DNA of 64,000 nucleotides from Falsigemmobacter faecalis (GTDB lineage Bacteria > Pseudomonadota > Alphaproteobacteria > Rhodobacterales > Rhodobacteraceae), in contig NZ_RRAZ01000015.1 of the NCBI RefSeq assembly GCF_003863335.1, positions 1 through 64,000 of the forward strand, given 5' to 3'. A program made the translations under genes and the position numbers. The first letter of the stretch is position 1. Every line of letters starts with the position of its first letter. A model generated the notes under the pieces. It saw only the letters and a program-made list of their open reading frames with translations. It was not told the origin of the DNA and made no database searches. Of the stretch, positions 53,381 to 62,872 are shown piece after piece.

Positions 53381-54643
53381 TTAAAGCGCGCGCCAGCCGA
53401 TATCGCTGCGGCAAAAGCCCTCCGGCCAGTCGATCTGCGCCACCATATCATAGGCCAGCACCCGCGCCTCGCTCAGGCTGTCAGCGCGGGCAGTGATGTT
53501 CAGAACCCGCCCGCCATTGGCAAGGATTTTGCCATCACGCTCAAGGGTTCCGGCATGGAAGGCCATCTGCGAGGAGGTCTCGGGCAGGGTCGCAAGACCA
53601 CGGATCTCGGTGCCTTTTTTATAGTCCCCCGGATAGCCCTCAGCCGCCATCACAACGGTCAGCGCATGGTCATCGGCCCAGTTGACCTGCACCTCATGCA
53701 GGCGCTCTTCGGCGCAGGCCAGCAGCAGATCAAGGATCTGCGCGCCCAGCCGCATCATCAGCACCTGACACTCCGGATCACCAAAGCGGACGTTATATTC
53801 CACCAGACGCGCGCGGCCATTCTCGATCATCAGGCCCGCGTAAAGCACGCCCTTAAACGGCGTGCCGCGGCGTGCCATTTCATCCACCGTCGGCTGCACG
53901 ATTTCGCGCAGGACCTGGTCCTGGATCGCATCGGTCAGCACCGGGGCGGGGCTATAGGCGCCCATGCCGCCGGTGTTCGGGCCGGTGTCGCCGTCGCCGA
54001 CGCGCTTATGGTCCTGGGCGGTGCCGACCGGCAGGATGGATTTGCCGTCCGACAGGATAAAGAAGCTGGCCTCTTCCCCGGCCATGAATTCCTCAATGAC
54101 CACTTCCGCGCCTGCAGCGCCAAAGGCCCCGCCGAACATATCGTCGATGGCCGCCAGCGCCTCGGCCTCGGTCATGGCAACGACCACGCCTTTGCCGGCG
54201 GCAAGGCCGTCCGCCTTCACCACGATCGGCGCGCCATTGGCGCGGATATGGGCTTTGGCGGCCTCCGCATCGGTGAAATGGCCATAGCCTGCGGTGGGCG
54301 CTTTGCAGGCGTCGCAGATCTCTTTGGTGAAGCTTTTCGAGGATTCGAGCTTCGCCGCTGCGGCTGAGGGGCCAAAATGCAGGATCCCCGCCGCCGCCAG
54401 GGCATCGCCCACCCCCGCCGCCAGCGGCGCTTCCGGGCCGATCACCACGAAATCAATGGCTTCAGCGGCAACAAACTCCAGCACCGCATCGGCGCTGAGG
54501 ATATCAAGATCGACCTGACGGGCCAGCGAGCCCATGCCCGCATTGCCCGGCGCGACGAAAAGCCGGTCGCATTTCGGGTTTTGACGAATTGCCCAGACGA
54601 GGGCATGTTCGCGCCCGCCACTGCCCAGCACCAGAATGTTCAT
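53381..54643 (-). CDS. purD: Phosphoribosylamine-glycine ligase
   Basis: A 420-residue ATP-grasp enzyme of purine synthesis (GAR synthetase). It has the N-terminal ILVLGSGGREHALVW motif, the ATP-binding PIVVKADGLAAGKGVVVA in parts, and the metal-binding NVRFGDPECQ near residue 285. The ATG at 54643 follows GGAGG; the longer frame upstream would reach into the xseA start region. It diverges from xseA with about 70 bases between. Confidence 0.96.
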   Translation of the reverse strand: MNILVLGSGGREHALVWAIRQNPKCDRLFVAPGNAGMGSLARQVDLDILSADAVLEFVAAEAIDFVVIGPEAPLAAGVGDALAAAGILHFGPSAAAAKLESSKSFTKEICDACKAPTAGYGHFTDAEAAKAHIRANGAPIVVKADGLAAGKGVVVAMTEAEALAAIDDMFGGAFGAAGAEVVIEEFMAGEEASFFILSDGKSILPVGTAQDHKRVGDGDTGPNTGGMGAYSPAPVLTDAIQDQVLREIVQPTVDEMARRGTPFKGVLYAGLMIENGRARLVEYNVRFGDPECQVLMMRLGAQILDLLLACAEERLHEVQVNWADDHALTVVMAAEGYPGDYKKGTEIRGLATLPETSSQMAFHAGTLERDGKILANGGRVLNITARADSLSEARVLAYDMVAQIDWPEGFCRSDIGWRAL

Positions 54644-54713
54644 CGCCGCCTCCGCTTGGCCTTTTGCTGCGCGCGTTCTAAGGTCTGGCTGCCATGAGAA
54701 CAAGTGAAGCCTG

Positions 54714-56285
54714 ATGATTGATCTCTTCGAAGAAGAGCCGCCGCGCGGCAATGCCCCCGAGTTGAGCGTCTCGGAACTCTCCGGAGCGGTGAAACGCGTA
54801 CTCGAAGGCGAATTCGCCCGGGTGCGTGTGCGCGGTGAGGTGGGCCGTGTCTCGCGCCCCTCCTCGGGGCATCTTTACTTCGATCTGAAGGACGCCAATG
54901 CCGTTCTCGCGGCGGTCTCCTGGAAGGGGCAGGTTGCAAAGATGCAGATGCGCCCCGAAGAGGGCATGGAGATCATCGCCACCGGCCGTCTGACCACCTT
55001 TCCGGGGCAGTCGAAATATCAGCTGATCGTCGATGATGTGGCCCCGGCGGGCCTTGGCGCGCTGATGATGATGCTGGAGAAGCGCAAAAAGGCGCTGGCG
55101 GCGGAGGGGCTTTTTGATCCCGCCCGCAAAAAGCCCACTCCGGCGCTGCCGGGAGTGATCGGCGTGGTGACCTCACTTTCGGGGGCGGTGATCCGCGATA
55201 TTCTGCACCGGCTGCGTGACCGCTTTCCGCGTCATGTGCTGATCTGGCCGGTGGTGGTTCAGGGCGAGAAATGCGCCCCCGAAGTGGCGGCGGCGATCCG
55301 CGGCTTCAATGCGCTGCAGCCGGGCGGGCCGGTCCCGCGCCCCGATCTGATCATCGTGGCGCGCGGCGGTGGCTCGCTCGAAGATCTCTGGGGTTTTAAC
55401 GAGGAGGTGGTGGTCCGGGCCGCTGCCGCCTCTGAGATCCCGCTGATCTCGGCGGTGGGCCATGAGACCGACACCACGCTGATCGATTATGCTGCCGACC
55501 GCCGTGCGCCGACGCCCACAGCGGCGGCGGAGATGGCGGTTCCGGTGCGCTTTGAGTTGATGTCGCATCTCGACACCATGGGTGCGCGGCTCTCGCGCGG
55601 GGTAACCCTTGCGCTCAGCCAGCGCCGCCAGCGGGCGCTGGATCTGGCGCGCGCCCTGCCGCGCCCTGAAGGCCTGGTGCAGCCCGCCCGCCAGCGGTTT
55701 GATCTCTGGGCCGATCGTCTGCCCCAGGCGCTGAGCCTGGGTGTGGCGCGGCGGCGCAGCCGTCTGGCGGAGCTTGCGGCCTCGGTGCGTCCGATGGCCC
55801 TGGTGCGGCTGACCGCCACCGCGCGCGAGCGTCTGGCAGAGCGCGATCACCGTCTGAGCGGTGCGCTGACCCGCCGTTCCGGGGAGGCCCGCCTGCGCCT
55901 GAGCACGCTCTCTGAGCGGCTGGCCCCGGCGCTGGAGCGGCTGCTGGCCGATGAGGCACGCCGCACGGTGGAGGCACAGAGCCGCCTTACCGCGCTGAGC
56001 GCGCGGCTTGAGGCGGCGCCTTTGCGCCAGATTGCCCGTTTGACCGAGCAGCTTGAGGCCCGCGACCGTCTGCGCCAGACGCTGGGCCACCGTGAGACCC
56101 TGCTGCGCGGCTATGCCGTGGTGCGCGGTGAGGACGGCCATGTCGTCACCTCCCGCGCCGCCGCCGAGAAAGCCGGAGCGCTCGATCTGGAATTCGCCGA
56201 TGGCCATATCAGCGCCGGGGCCAAAGCCGCCGCGCCAAAACGCAGCCCCAAATCCCCGCCCCCCGATCAGGGCAGCCTGTTCTGA
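54714..56285 (+). CDS. xseA: Exodeoxyribonuclease VII large subunit
   Basis: A 523-residue catalytic subunit of exonuclease VII. The N-terminal OB-fold includes VRGEVGRVSRPSSGHLYFDLKD in parts, the catalytic core has GVVTSLSGAVIRDILHRLRDR (in part) and ARGGGSLEDLWGFNEE, followed by a long coiled-coil rich in Arg/Leu repeats that binds XseB copies. The C-terminus is basic and proline-rich (KRSPKSPPPDQGSLF). The partner xseB is at the other end of the window. The start is the ATG at 54714 after GTGAAGCCTG. Confidence 0.95.
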   Translation: MIDLFEEEPPRGNAPELSVSELSGAVKRVLEGEFARVRVRGEVGRVSRPSSGHLYFDLKDANAVLAAVSWKGQVAKMQMRPEEGMEIIATGRLTTFPGQSKYQLIVDDVAPAGLGALMMMLEKRKKALAAEGLFDPARKKPTPALPGVIGVVTSLSGAVIRDILHRLRDRFPRHVLIWPVVVQGEKCAPEVAAAIRGFNALQPGGPVPRPDLIIVARGGGSLEDLWGFNEEVVVRAAAASEIPLISAVGHETDTTLIDYAADRRAPTPTAAAEMAVPVRFELMSHLDTMGARLSRGVTLALSQRRQRALDLARALPRPEGLVQPARQRFDLWADRLPQALSLGVARRRSRLAELAASVRPMALVRLTATARERLAERDHRLSGALTRRSGEARLRLSTLSERLAPALERLLADEARRTVEAQSRLTALSARLEAAPLRQIARLTEQLEARDRLRQTLGHRETLLRGYAVVRGEDGHVVTSRAAAEKAGALDLEFADGHISAGAKAAAPKRSPKSPPPDQGSLF

Positions 56286-56670
56286 GCCAGCCTGATCCCG
56301 GCCAGGAGGCGGCTGAGGCGTCGTCCTTGCCGGAGAGCGGGCGGACTGGCTGTTCCACAATGCAGGACTGACAGGATTGGCGCAGGCCAGTGAGCTCGGT
56401 CGCGCCTGCCGCAAACATTCGCCCCGGTGGCGGCTCCGGCGGGGCGAATGGCCGCTTTGTTCAGGCGGTTCGGACCAGGCCTGTCAGAACCCGCCCCGAA
56501 CCCTTGTTTTACCAGCCTGCCAACCCCTGGCTGAGGCTGTGAGGGGTTTGCCCTGCGGCCTCAGACCGTTGGGGTGCTGAAAGCATGAGTTACGGCACTT
56601 CCGGCAGAGCCCTTGCGGGGAGGGCTCTGCCGGAAGTTGGCCAGTTCAGGATAAGCATCCGCAAAGCCTG
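56286..56670. other. Intergenic region with two strong hairpins, no gene seen
   Basis: A 385-base gap between xseA and the DUF4175 gene. It contains a 10-bp inverted repeat, ATTCGCCCCG and CGGGGCGAAT (56417-56449), and a 17-bp perfect inverted repeat, ACTTCCGGCAGAGCCCT and AGGGCTCTGCCGGAAGT, with a seven-base loop (56597-56637). The latter lies 34 bases past the stop of the minus-strand gene. Neither has a T-run. No credible open frame with a ribosome site was found. A small RNA is possible but not shown. Confidence 0.5.
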
Positions 56671-59169
56671 TCAGAACTGCTCCAGAAGCCTGCGCAAATA
56701 ATCGCGCTCTTCTTCCGGGCGGTGCTGCTCGCCCGAGCGGCGGCGCAGCTCCTCCAGCAGATCCAGGGCGCGGCGGTTCGGGTCGATCGCTTCGCCCAGC
56801 GGGTCGTCGCTGCCGATGCCGCCCGACGCGCCTGGCTGACGGCCCAGCGGATCGCGGGTCTGACCGCCGCGCCCGCGACCCTCGCCGGGGCGCTGCCCCT
56901 CGGGGCCCTCGGCTCCGGCCTGGCCCTGACGGGTCTCACCGCGCTCGCGGGCTTCGGCCTCTTCAAAGCGGCGCATGCCCTCGCGCAGGGCCTCCATGGC
57001 TTCGGCCTGACGGTCGAGCGCGCCGGGCAGGTTATCGCCGCGCAGAGCCTCCTCCGCGCCCTCCATCGCCTCGCGGGAGCGGTCGAGCGCGCGGCGGCCC
57101 TCATCGGCTTCCGGGCCGCCATCGCCGGGCATTTCGGTCTGGCCAAGCGCGCGCAGACGGTTTCGCAGATCGCGCTGGCGATCGGCAAGGGAGGAGCCTT
57201 CGCCCTCAGCCTCACCTTCGCCCTGACCCTGCTGACCCTGACCCTGGCCCGTGCCGTCAAACCGGCGCTGCAGATCGCGGAAAGCCTCATCCGAAAGGCC
57301 CTGCTGCTCGCGCAGGCTGTCGGCCAGATCGCGCATCCGGCCCTGGCCTTCGCCGCGGCCTTCCCCGCCTTCGCCCTGGCTGACCTGCATGTTTTCCATC
57401 AGCTGGCGCAGCATCTCCATCAGCTCCTGCGCCTCGGCCATTTTGCCCTCCGCCATCAGCTGCTCCAGCTTATCAAGCATCTGCTGCAGCTGATCGGCGG
57501 ACATCTCAAGGCTTTCGGTATCGCCGCTCTGCTCAGACGGCGCGCGCTCCTGTTCGCGTGACAGCTGCTCCATGTAATCGTCCAGGGCCTTGCGCAGCTC
57601 ATCCATTAACTCGCGGATCTCAGAGGGGCTGGCACCGTTTTTCATCGCCTCATCAAGGCGGTCCTGCGCCCGGCGCAGCCGCTCAAGCGCGGTGTTCAGA
57701 TCGCCCTCCTCCAGCAGCGCCGCGATGGAAAACAGCTCCTCTGACAAAGCGTCACGGGCCTGATCGGTCAGCCCGCCCGCCTCCATCTGGCGGATGGCGG
57801 TGCGGATCCGCAGGAAGGCGCGGTCATTGCGGATGAAATTCTCCGGGGCCCAGGTGACGGCGCGCAGGATCTGTGCCCCGCGCGGCGCGGTGCTGCGGCT
57901 CCACAAAAGATCGCGGCGCACTTCGGCCACGGTGGCGGCCAGCGGATCAAAGAAGCGCCGCCCCGGCAGCAGGGTCTGCAGCGGCGCGCTTTCCGCGGTC
58001 TGTCCGGCGGCATCCGTGACCTGAAGGGTCAGGATCACCGGCAGATTGGCAAAGGGATGGGCGGCCAGATCCTCGGTCAGAACGCCCTTCACCTCCGCCC
58101 GACGCCCCCGGAAGGGCAGGGGCAGATCGAGCAGGATCGGCTCTCTCGGCTCGGGCTCAGCGGCGAGGGCATAGCGGCGATCCACCCGGGCGGTGTCGAG
58201 GGTGATGGTCAGCTGACCGGCGGTCACGCCATAGTCATCCCGCGCTTCAAAGGGCAGCTTGAAGGTGCCATCGGCCTGACGCTCGGGGGCGGGCGGTGGC
58301 TCAACTTCGGGGGGCAGATCGGGCAGCACGCCGATCTCCCAGGTCTGCCCGCCCTCTCCGGTGATGCTCAGGCTGCCGTGGTGGCGGATCAGGAAAGTCG
58401 CGCCGTCGTCTTCGGCCTGCAAACCACTGCCGGAGACGCTTTCCTCAAGCCCAAGGCCGCCCGGTTCACCGTAAAAGCGCAGCAGGACCTCAGAGTTTTC
58501 CGGCACCTCAAAGCCGGTGTCGGTGAGCGCATTGAGATAGATCACCGGGCGGGCGGTATAGGCGGGCGGGCGGATCCAGCCCTCCCAGACCGGACCAGAG
58601 GCGACAACGGCGCCGCTGCCACCGGCGGGGCGCAGATCGCTGAGCGAGGACAGAGAGCCGAAAAGCCCGCCCACAACCGCCAGTAGAAGTGCGGTCAGGC
58701 GCAGCGCATAGGGATCGCGGGAGGTGAGATCCGGGGCCGGGGCCACGGGGCGCGCCTCAGCGGCCGCCCGGGCCATGCGCGCCAGATGCGCCTGCCAGAG
58801 CGCCGCAGAAGCCGGATCCGAGGTGCCGATGGCCTGGGCATCGCGCAGCGCCGCCAGCGGGCGGCCCGGAAGACGGGCATCGACCCGTGTAAAGACTTCT
58901 GCCATGCGGGGGCGCTGAAACCGGCGCAGCCCGACCGCCAGCAAAGCCAGCGCCGTCAGGGCAAAAAGCCCCAGCACGGACCAAAGCGCCACCAACGGCA
59001 GCCCGTGCAGCCCCCCAAGCGCCGCCAGACCAAATCCGGTGAGCAAAAGCGCCGCCAGCGGCCAGAAGGCCCGGGCGCCGCGTTCCAGCCAAAGGCCGAT
59101 CCGCGTCAGCGCCAGGACAAGGCGGAGACGCGGAGAGTTCAGAAGATCAGCGCTTTGGTTTTTCGTCAT
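56671..59169 (-). CDS. TIGR02302/DUF4175 family membrane protein
   Basis: An 832-residue protein with three N-terminal hydrophobic helices (about 34-55, 58-85, 155-172). A long domain with beta-rich segments follows (GWIRPPAYTARPVIYLNALT in part). An acidic coiled-coil region (DQLQQMLDKLEQLMAEGKMA in part) and a low-complexity Gln/Gly/Glu tail (GTGQGQGQQGQGEGEAEGEG) come next. I recognise the TIGR02302 pattern known in alphaproteobacteria; its function is not established. It follows lysA by about 25 bases on the same strand. Confidence 0.85.
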   Translation of the reverse strand: MTKNQSADLLNSPRLRLVLALTRIGLWLERGARAFWPLAALLLTGFGLAALGGLHGLPLVALWSVLGLFALTALALLAVGLRRFQRPRMAEVFTRVDARLPGRPLAALRDAQAIGTSDPASAALWQAHLARMARAAAEARPVAPAPDLTSRDPYALRLTALLLAVVGGLFGSLSSLSDLRPAGGSGAVVASGPVWEGWIRPPAYTARPVIYLNALTDTGFEVPENSEVLLRFYGEPGGLGLEESVSGSGLQAEDDGATFLIRHHGSLSITGEGGQTWEIGVLPDLPPEVEPPPAPERQADGTFKLPFEARDDYGVTAGQLTITLDTARVDRRYALAAEPEPREPILLDLPLPFRGRRAEVKGVLTEDLAAHPFANLPVILTLQVTDAAGQTAESAPLQTLLPGRRFFDPLAATVAEVRRDLLWSRSTAPRGAQILRAVTWAPENFIRNDRAFLRIRTAIRQMEAGGLTDQARDALSEELFSIAALLEEGDLNTALERLRRAQDRLDEAMKNGASPSEIRELMDELRKALDDYMEQLSREQERAPSEQSGDTESLEMSADQLQQMLDKLEQLMAEGKMAEAQELMEMLRQLMENMQVSQGEGGEGRGEGQGRMRDLADSLREQQGLSDEAFRDLQRRFDGTGQGQGQQGQGEGEAEGEGSSLADRQRDLRNRLRALGQTEMPGDGGPEADEGRRALDRSREAMEGAEEALRGDNLPGALDRQAEAMEALREGMRRFEEAEARERGETRQGQAGAEGPEGQRPGEGRGRGGQTRDPLGRQPGASGGIGSDDPLGEAIDPNRRALDLLEELRRRSGEQHRPEEERDYLRRLLEQF

Positions 59170-59194
59170 TCACCCGTCCCGAAGGCGGTGAGAG

Positions 59195-60460
59195 TCACAG
59201 CCATTGCGGGATGGTATCGCGCGCGAGAATTTCGTCAAACGTCGGACGCGCCCGGATGACCGCAAATTGATCGCCTGAGACCAGAACTTCGGGGATCAGC
59301 GGGCGGGTGTTATATTCCGAAGCCATAACCGCGCCATAAGCCCCGGCTGAGCGGAAGGCGACCAGATCCTCGGGCTGCAGCGCGGGCAGGTTCCGGCCCT
59401 TGGCAAAGGTATCGCCGGTCTCACAGACCGGGCCCACCACGTCGAAGGGCTGCGGCTCAACCCCGGCCTCAGCCTCAATGACCGGGAGGATGTCGTGATG
59501 CGCACCATACATCGAGGGGCGCACCAGATCGTTCATCGCCGCATCAAGGATCAGGAAATCGCGGCCCTCTCCCTCTTTGACATAGATGACCGAGGAGACC
59601 AGCAGCCCGGCATTGCCCGAGATCAGACGACCCGGCTCAATCTCCAGCTCACAGCCGAGATCGCCGAGTACGCGTTTGACCATGGCGCCATATTCCGCCG
59701 GAAGCGGCGGGGCCTCATTCGAGCGGGTATAGGGGATGCCCAGACCGCCGCCGAGATCGAGACGGCGGATGTTATGGCCGTCTTCGCGCAGCGCCAGCGC
59801 CAGCGCGCGCATCTTGGTATAGGCCTCTTCAAAGGGCGCAAGATCGGTCAGCTGGCTGCCGATATGCATATCGACGCCCACGACATCAATGCCCGGAAGG
59901 GTGGCGGCCATTTTGTAGATCTCGCGCGCTTTGGCGATCGGGATGCCGAATTTGTTTTCCGACTTGCCGGTCGAGATCTTCTCATGGGTTTTGGCGTCAA
60001 CATCCGGGTTCACCCGCAGGGTGATCGGCGCGACCTTGCCCATGGCGGCGGCGACTTCCGAGAGGACCAGCAGTTCCGGCTCTGATTCGACGTTGAACTG
60101 GCGCACGCCGTGCTCCAGCACAAAGCGCATCTCTTCGCGGGTCTTGCCAACGCCGGAGAAGACGATCTTTTCGCCCGGCACGCCCGCAGCCAGCGCACGG
60201 CGGTATTCGCCGCCCGAGACCACATCCATCCCCGCGCCGAGTTTTGCCAGAACCCGCAGAACGGCGATGTTGGAGTTTGATTTCACCGCAAAGCAGACCA
60301 GATGCGGATTGGGCGAGAGCGCCTCGTCAAAGACGCGGAAGTGGCGCTCAAGCGTGGCAGCGGAATAGACGTAGAAGGGGGTGCCCACCTCTGCCGCGAT
60401 GTCCCGGATCGCGACATCTTCCGCGTAGAGTTCGCCGTTGCGATAGAGGAAGTGGTCCAT
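59195..60460 (-). CDS. lysA: Diaminopimelate decarboxylase
   Basis: A 421-residue alanine-racemase-fold PLP enzyme that makes lysine from meso-diaminopimelate. The cofactor lysine is in VCFAVKSNSNIAVL near residue 60. DMHIGSQLTDLAPF and the substrate-site Cys motif GPVCETGDTFAKGR (CETGD) follow. It lies 78 bases downstream of the small lptM-like gene and shares the argH to DUF4175 strand. The length and start (ATG after CGAGGCACC) are normal. Confidence 0.95.
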   Translation of the reverse strand: MDHFLYRNGELYAEDVAIRDIAAEVGTPFYVYSAATLERHFRVFDEALSPNPHLVCFAVKSNSNIAVLRVLAKLGAGMDVVSGGEYRRALAAGVPGEKIVFSGVGKTREEMRFVLEHGVRQFNVESEPELLVLSEVAAAMGKVAPITLRVNPDVDAKTHEKISTGKSENKFGIPIAKAREIYKMAATLPGIDVVGVDMHIGSQLTDLAPFEEAYTKMRALALALREDGHNIRRLDLGGGLGIPYTRSNEAPPLPAEYGAMVKRVLGDLGCELEIEPGRLISGNAGLLVSSVIYVKEGEGRDFLILDAAMNDLVRPSMYGAHHDILPVIEAEAGVEPQPFDVVGPVCETGDTFAKGRNLPALQPEDLVAFRSAGAYGAVMASEYNTRPLIPEVLVSGDQFAVIRARPTFDEILARDTIPQWL

Positions 60461-60538
60461 GGTGCCTCGCCGGATCAGATGGTTCCGGCCCGGTATAGCA
60501 GAAGCCTCCGGCCCTTCAACGGCTCCCCGCGCGTGATC

Positions 60539-60712
60539 TCAGTCGCTGAGGCCGGGCTGGCTGTTATAGGTCAGACCCATCCGCGCCGTGCCGGAAATGG
60601 ACAGGCCATCACTCTGGCGCGAGACCTCCTGCGGGGGGACGGGCGGGCCATCGGCGCCACAGGCGCTCAGCACCAGCGCGGCGGTCATCAGAAGGGCGGG
60701 AAAGTAAGGCAT
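60539..60712 (-). CDS. lptM: Small lipoprotein, LptM-like
   Basis: A 57-residue lipoprotein: signal peptide with lipobox LSAC (Cys at residue 19), then CGADGPPVPP, a short proline-rich linker and a charged tail. The LptM/YifL family has this 'C-G-x-K/D-GPP' pattern and is often found next to lysA. In E. coli LptM assists assembly of the LPS transport protein LptD. The ATG at 60712 has GGAG seven bases upstream; an ATG two codons earlier is less well spaced. Confidence 0.75.
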   Translation of the reverse strand: MPYFPALLMTAALVLSACGADGPPVPPQEVSRQSDGLSISGTARMGLTYNSQPGLSD

Positions 60713-60729
60713 GGTCATACTCCGTTTGG

Positions 60730-60897
60730 TCAGGGGCTGACGGCGATGCGAGCACCGCCGACCCGCCCCGAAAGGGAAGGATAGACCGCCAGCCCCCCGG
60801 TGCCGAGTGAAATCCCTGCGTTCAGGCGGGGTTGCGTCACGCAGCCCGCCAGCGGCAGGACGATCAGCAGCACAAGGGGGATGGCGCGCAGGCTCAT
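60730..60897 (-). CDS. 55-residue lipoprotein coupled to argH
   Basis: A previously easy-to-miss gene of 55 codons. Translation starts [19 protein letters not shown], a signal peptide with lipobox LAGC (Cys19), and continues [20 protein letters not shown] to a TGA at 60730. The ATG overlaps the argH stop (ATGA), implying translational coupling. The next small lipoprotein gene follows after 17 bases. The mature tail (GGARIAVSP) looks like a short repeat-rich outer-membrane-attached peptide. I do not recognise the family. Confidence 0.7.
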   Translation of the reverse strand: MSLRAIPLVLLIVLPLAGCVTQPRLNAGISLGTGGLAVYPSLSGRVGGARIAVSP

Positions 60898-62300
60898 GCC
60901 AGCAGCTCTTTCCAGCGCGCGACCTGGGCCAGAACCTGATCCGGCGCCGTGCCGCCATAGGACTGACGCGAGCGGACCGAGTTTTCGACGCCGAGAACGG
61001 TGAAAACATCCTCAGTGATGCCGGGGTGCTGCGACTGCATCTCTGCGAGCGAAAGATCGGGCAGATCGACGCCCTTGTCTTCGGCCAGTTTCACAAGGCT
61101 GCCGGTGACGTGGTGGGCATCGCGGAACGGCAGGTTCAGCGAGCGCACCAGCCAGTCCGCCAGATCCGTCGCGGTCGAGAAGCCCGAAGCTGCGGCTTTT
61201 TCCAGGCTCTCGCGGTTGGCGGCCATATCCGAGACCATGCCGGTCATCGCGGCCAGTGCCAGCAGCAGCGAATCGGCGGCGTCAAAGACCTGCTCTTTGT
61301 CTTCCTGCATGTCCTTCGAGTAGGTCAGCGGCAGGCCCTTCATGATGGTGAAAAGCGCCACCGTCGAGCCCATGATCCGGCCGATTTTGGCGCGGATGAG
61401 TTCAGCCGCATCGGGGTTTTTCTTCTGCGGCATGATCGAAGAGCCGGTGGTCCAGCGATCCGACAGGCGCACAAAGCGGAACTGTGCTGAGGACCAGATC
61501 ACCAGCTCTTCGGCAAAGCGCGACAGATGCATGGCGCAGATCGAAGCGGCCGAGAGATATTCCAGCGCAAAGTCCCGATCCGAGACCGAATCGAGGCTGT
61601 TGGCGGTGGGGCGGTCAAAGCCGAGCGCCTGAGCCGTGGCAAAGCGGTCGATCGGGAAGGAAGTCCCGGCCAGTGCCGCCGCCCCGAGCGGGCATTCGTT
61701 CATGCGTTTGCGCGCGTCTTTGAAGCGCGACAGATCCCGCGCCAGCATTTCCACATAGGCCATCATATGGTGGCCCCAGGTCACCGGCTGCGCGGTCTGC
61801 AGATGGGTGAAACCCGGCATGACCCAATCCGCGCCCGCTTCGGCCTGGGCGAGGAAGGCACGCAGAAGTGCTTCAATGCCGTCGATGGTGGCATCGCATT
61901 GATCGCGGACCCAGAGACGGAAATCGACCGCCACCTGGTCATTGCGCGAGCGCGCGGTGTGCAGACGGCCCGCCGGCTCGCCGATGATGTCCTTCAGGCG
62001 CGATTCCACATTCATGTGGATGTCTTCCAGATCGGTGCGGAAGGTGAATTTCCCGGTCTCAATCTCTGACAATACGGTGAGAAGGCCTTCCCGGATCGCC
62101 TCGGCGTCTTTATCGGTGATGATACCCTGAGCGGCCAGCATGGCGGCATGGGCGCGGGAGCCGGTGATGTCCTGAAATGCGAGGCGCTTATCGAAGCCGA
62201 TCGAGGCATTGATCGCCTCCATGATCGCGTCGACACCAGCGGTGAAGCGCCCGCCCCACATGGCATTCGAGGCTTTGGTATCGGAAGGAGCAGAGGTCAT
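60894..62300 (-). CDS. argH: Argininosuccinate lyase
   Basis: A 468-residue fumarase/aspartase-superfamily enzyme for the last step of arginine synthesis. The signature [12 protein letters not shown] is near residue 298, [18 protein letters not shown] near residue 115, and [10 protein letters not shown] near residue 220. The start codon overlaps that of the divergent TlpA-like gene (CATG). No strong Shine-Dalgarno precedes it. It leads the minus-strand set argH, 55-residue lipoprotein, lptM, lysA and DUF4175. Confidence 0.96.
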   Translation of the reverse strand: MTSAPSDTKASNAMWGGRFTAGVDAIMEAINASIGFDKRLAFQDITGSRAHAAMLAAQGIITDKDAEAIREGLLTVLSEIETGKFTFRTDLEDIHMNVESRLKDIIGEPAGRLHTARSRNDQVAVDFRLWVRDQCDATIDGIEALLRAFLAQAEAGADWVMPGFTHLQTAQPVTWGHHMMAYVEMLARDLSRFKDARKRMNECPLGAAALAGTSFPIDRFATAQALGFDRPTANSLDSVSDRDFALEYLSAASICAMHLSRFAEELVIWSSAQFRFVRLSDRWTTGSSIMPQKKNPDAAELIRAKIGRIMGSTVALFTIMKGLPLTYSKDMQEDKEQVFDAADSLLLALAAMTGMVSDMAANRESLEKAAASGFSTATDLADWLVRSLNLPFRDAHHVTGSLVKLAEDKGVDLPDLSLAEMQSQHPGITEDVFTVLGVENSVRSRQSYGGTAPDQVLAQVARWKELLA

Positions 62301-62865
62301 GGCAGGCCTGTCTGGATTGCGGGTGATGTTGGCTTTGGCGGGGTTTTACACCGCCCTGGGGCCTGGTGCAAATCCTGCCCTGGCGGATGCGGCGCTGACG
62401 GCGCTGAGGGTCGGCGAGATGCGCAGGCTGGTGGTTCATGAAACGCCGCAGTCGGTGCCGGAGATCGCTTTTGCCGATGGTGCGGGGGCGGTGAAACGCT
62501 TTGCAGACTGGCAGGGCAGGGTGCGGGTGGTGAATTTCTGGGCGACCTGGTGTGCGCCCTGCCGCGCGGAGATGCCGGGACTGGACCGTCTGGCGCGGGA
62601 GATGCCCGAGGTGGCGGTTCTGACCATTGCCACCGGGCGCAATCTGCGGCCCGCGCTTGATAAGTTTTATGAAGAGACCGGGATCACCGATCTGCCGCTG
62701 CTGCTCGATCCGAAATCGGCGGTGGCGCGGGGCCTGGGGGTGGTGGGGCTTCCGGTCACGGTGGTTCTCGACAAAGAGGGCCGGGAGGCCGCGCGGATGA
62801 TCGGTGAGGCGGACTGGGCTTCAGCGGAGGCTATGGCGGTGCTGAAGGATCTGGCCGCGCGCTGA
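62299..62865 (+). CDS. TlpA-like thiol:disulfide reductase
   Basis: A 188-residue periplasmic thioredoxin-like reductase. A hydrophobic leader (about 8-22, possibly an anchor) precedes the fold with [19 protein letters not shown] (C85, C88) and cis-Pro loop [14 protein letters not shown]. It probably supplies electrons to apocytochromes or copper proteins. The ATG lies after AAGGAGCAGAGGTC, which is inside the first codons of the divergent argH on the other strand. It ends with a dispersed 3' element. Confidence 0.87.
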   Translation: MAGLSGLRVMLALAGFYTALGPGANPALADAALTALRVGEMRRLVVHETPQSVPEIAFADGAGAVKRFADWQGRVRVVNFWATWCAPCRAEMPGLDRLAREMPEVAVLTIATGRNLRPALDKFYEETGITDLPLLLDPKSAVARGLGVVGLPVTVVLDKEGREAARMIGEADWASAEAMAVLKDLAAR

Positions 62866-62872
62866 GGGGAAG

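Noticed and set aside
53381-54643. A long plus-strand frame (52997 to 54367) opposite the purD and aminotransferase genes.
   Set aside because: No ribosome site or domain; it spans two real minus-strand genes.
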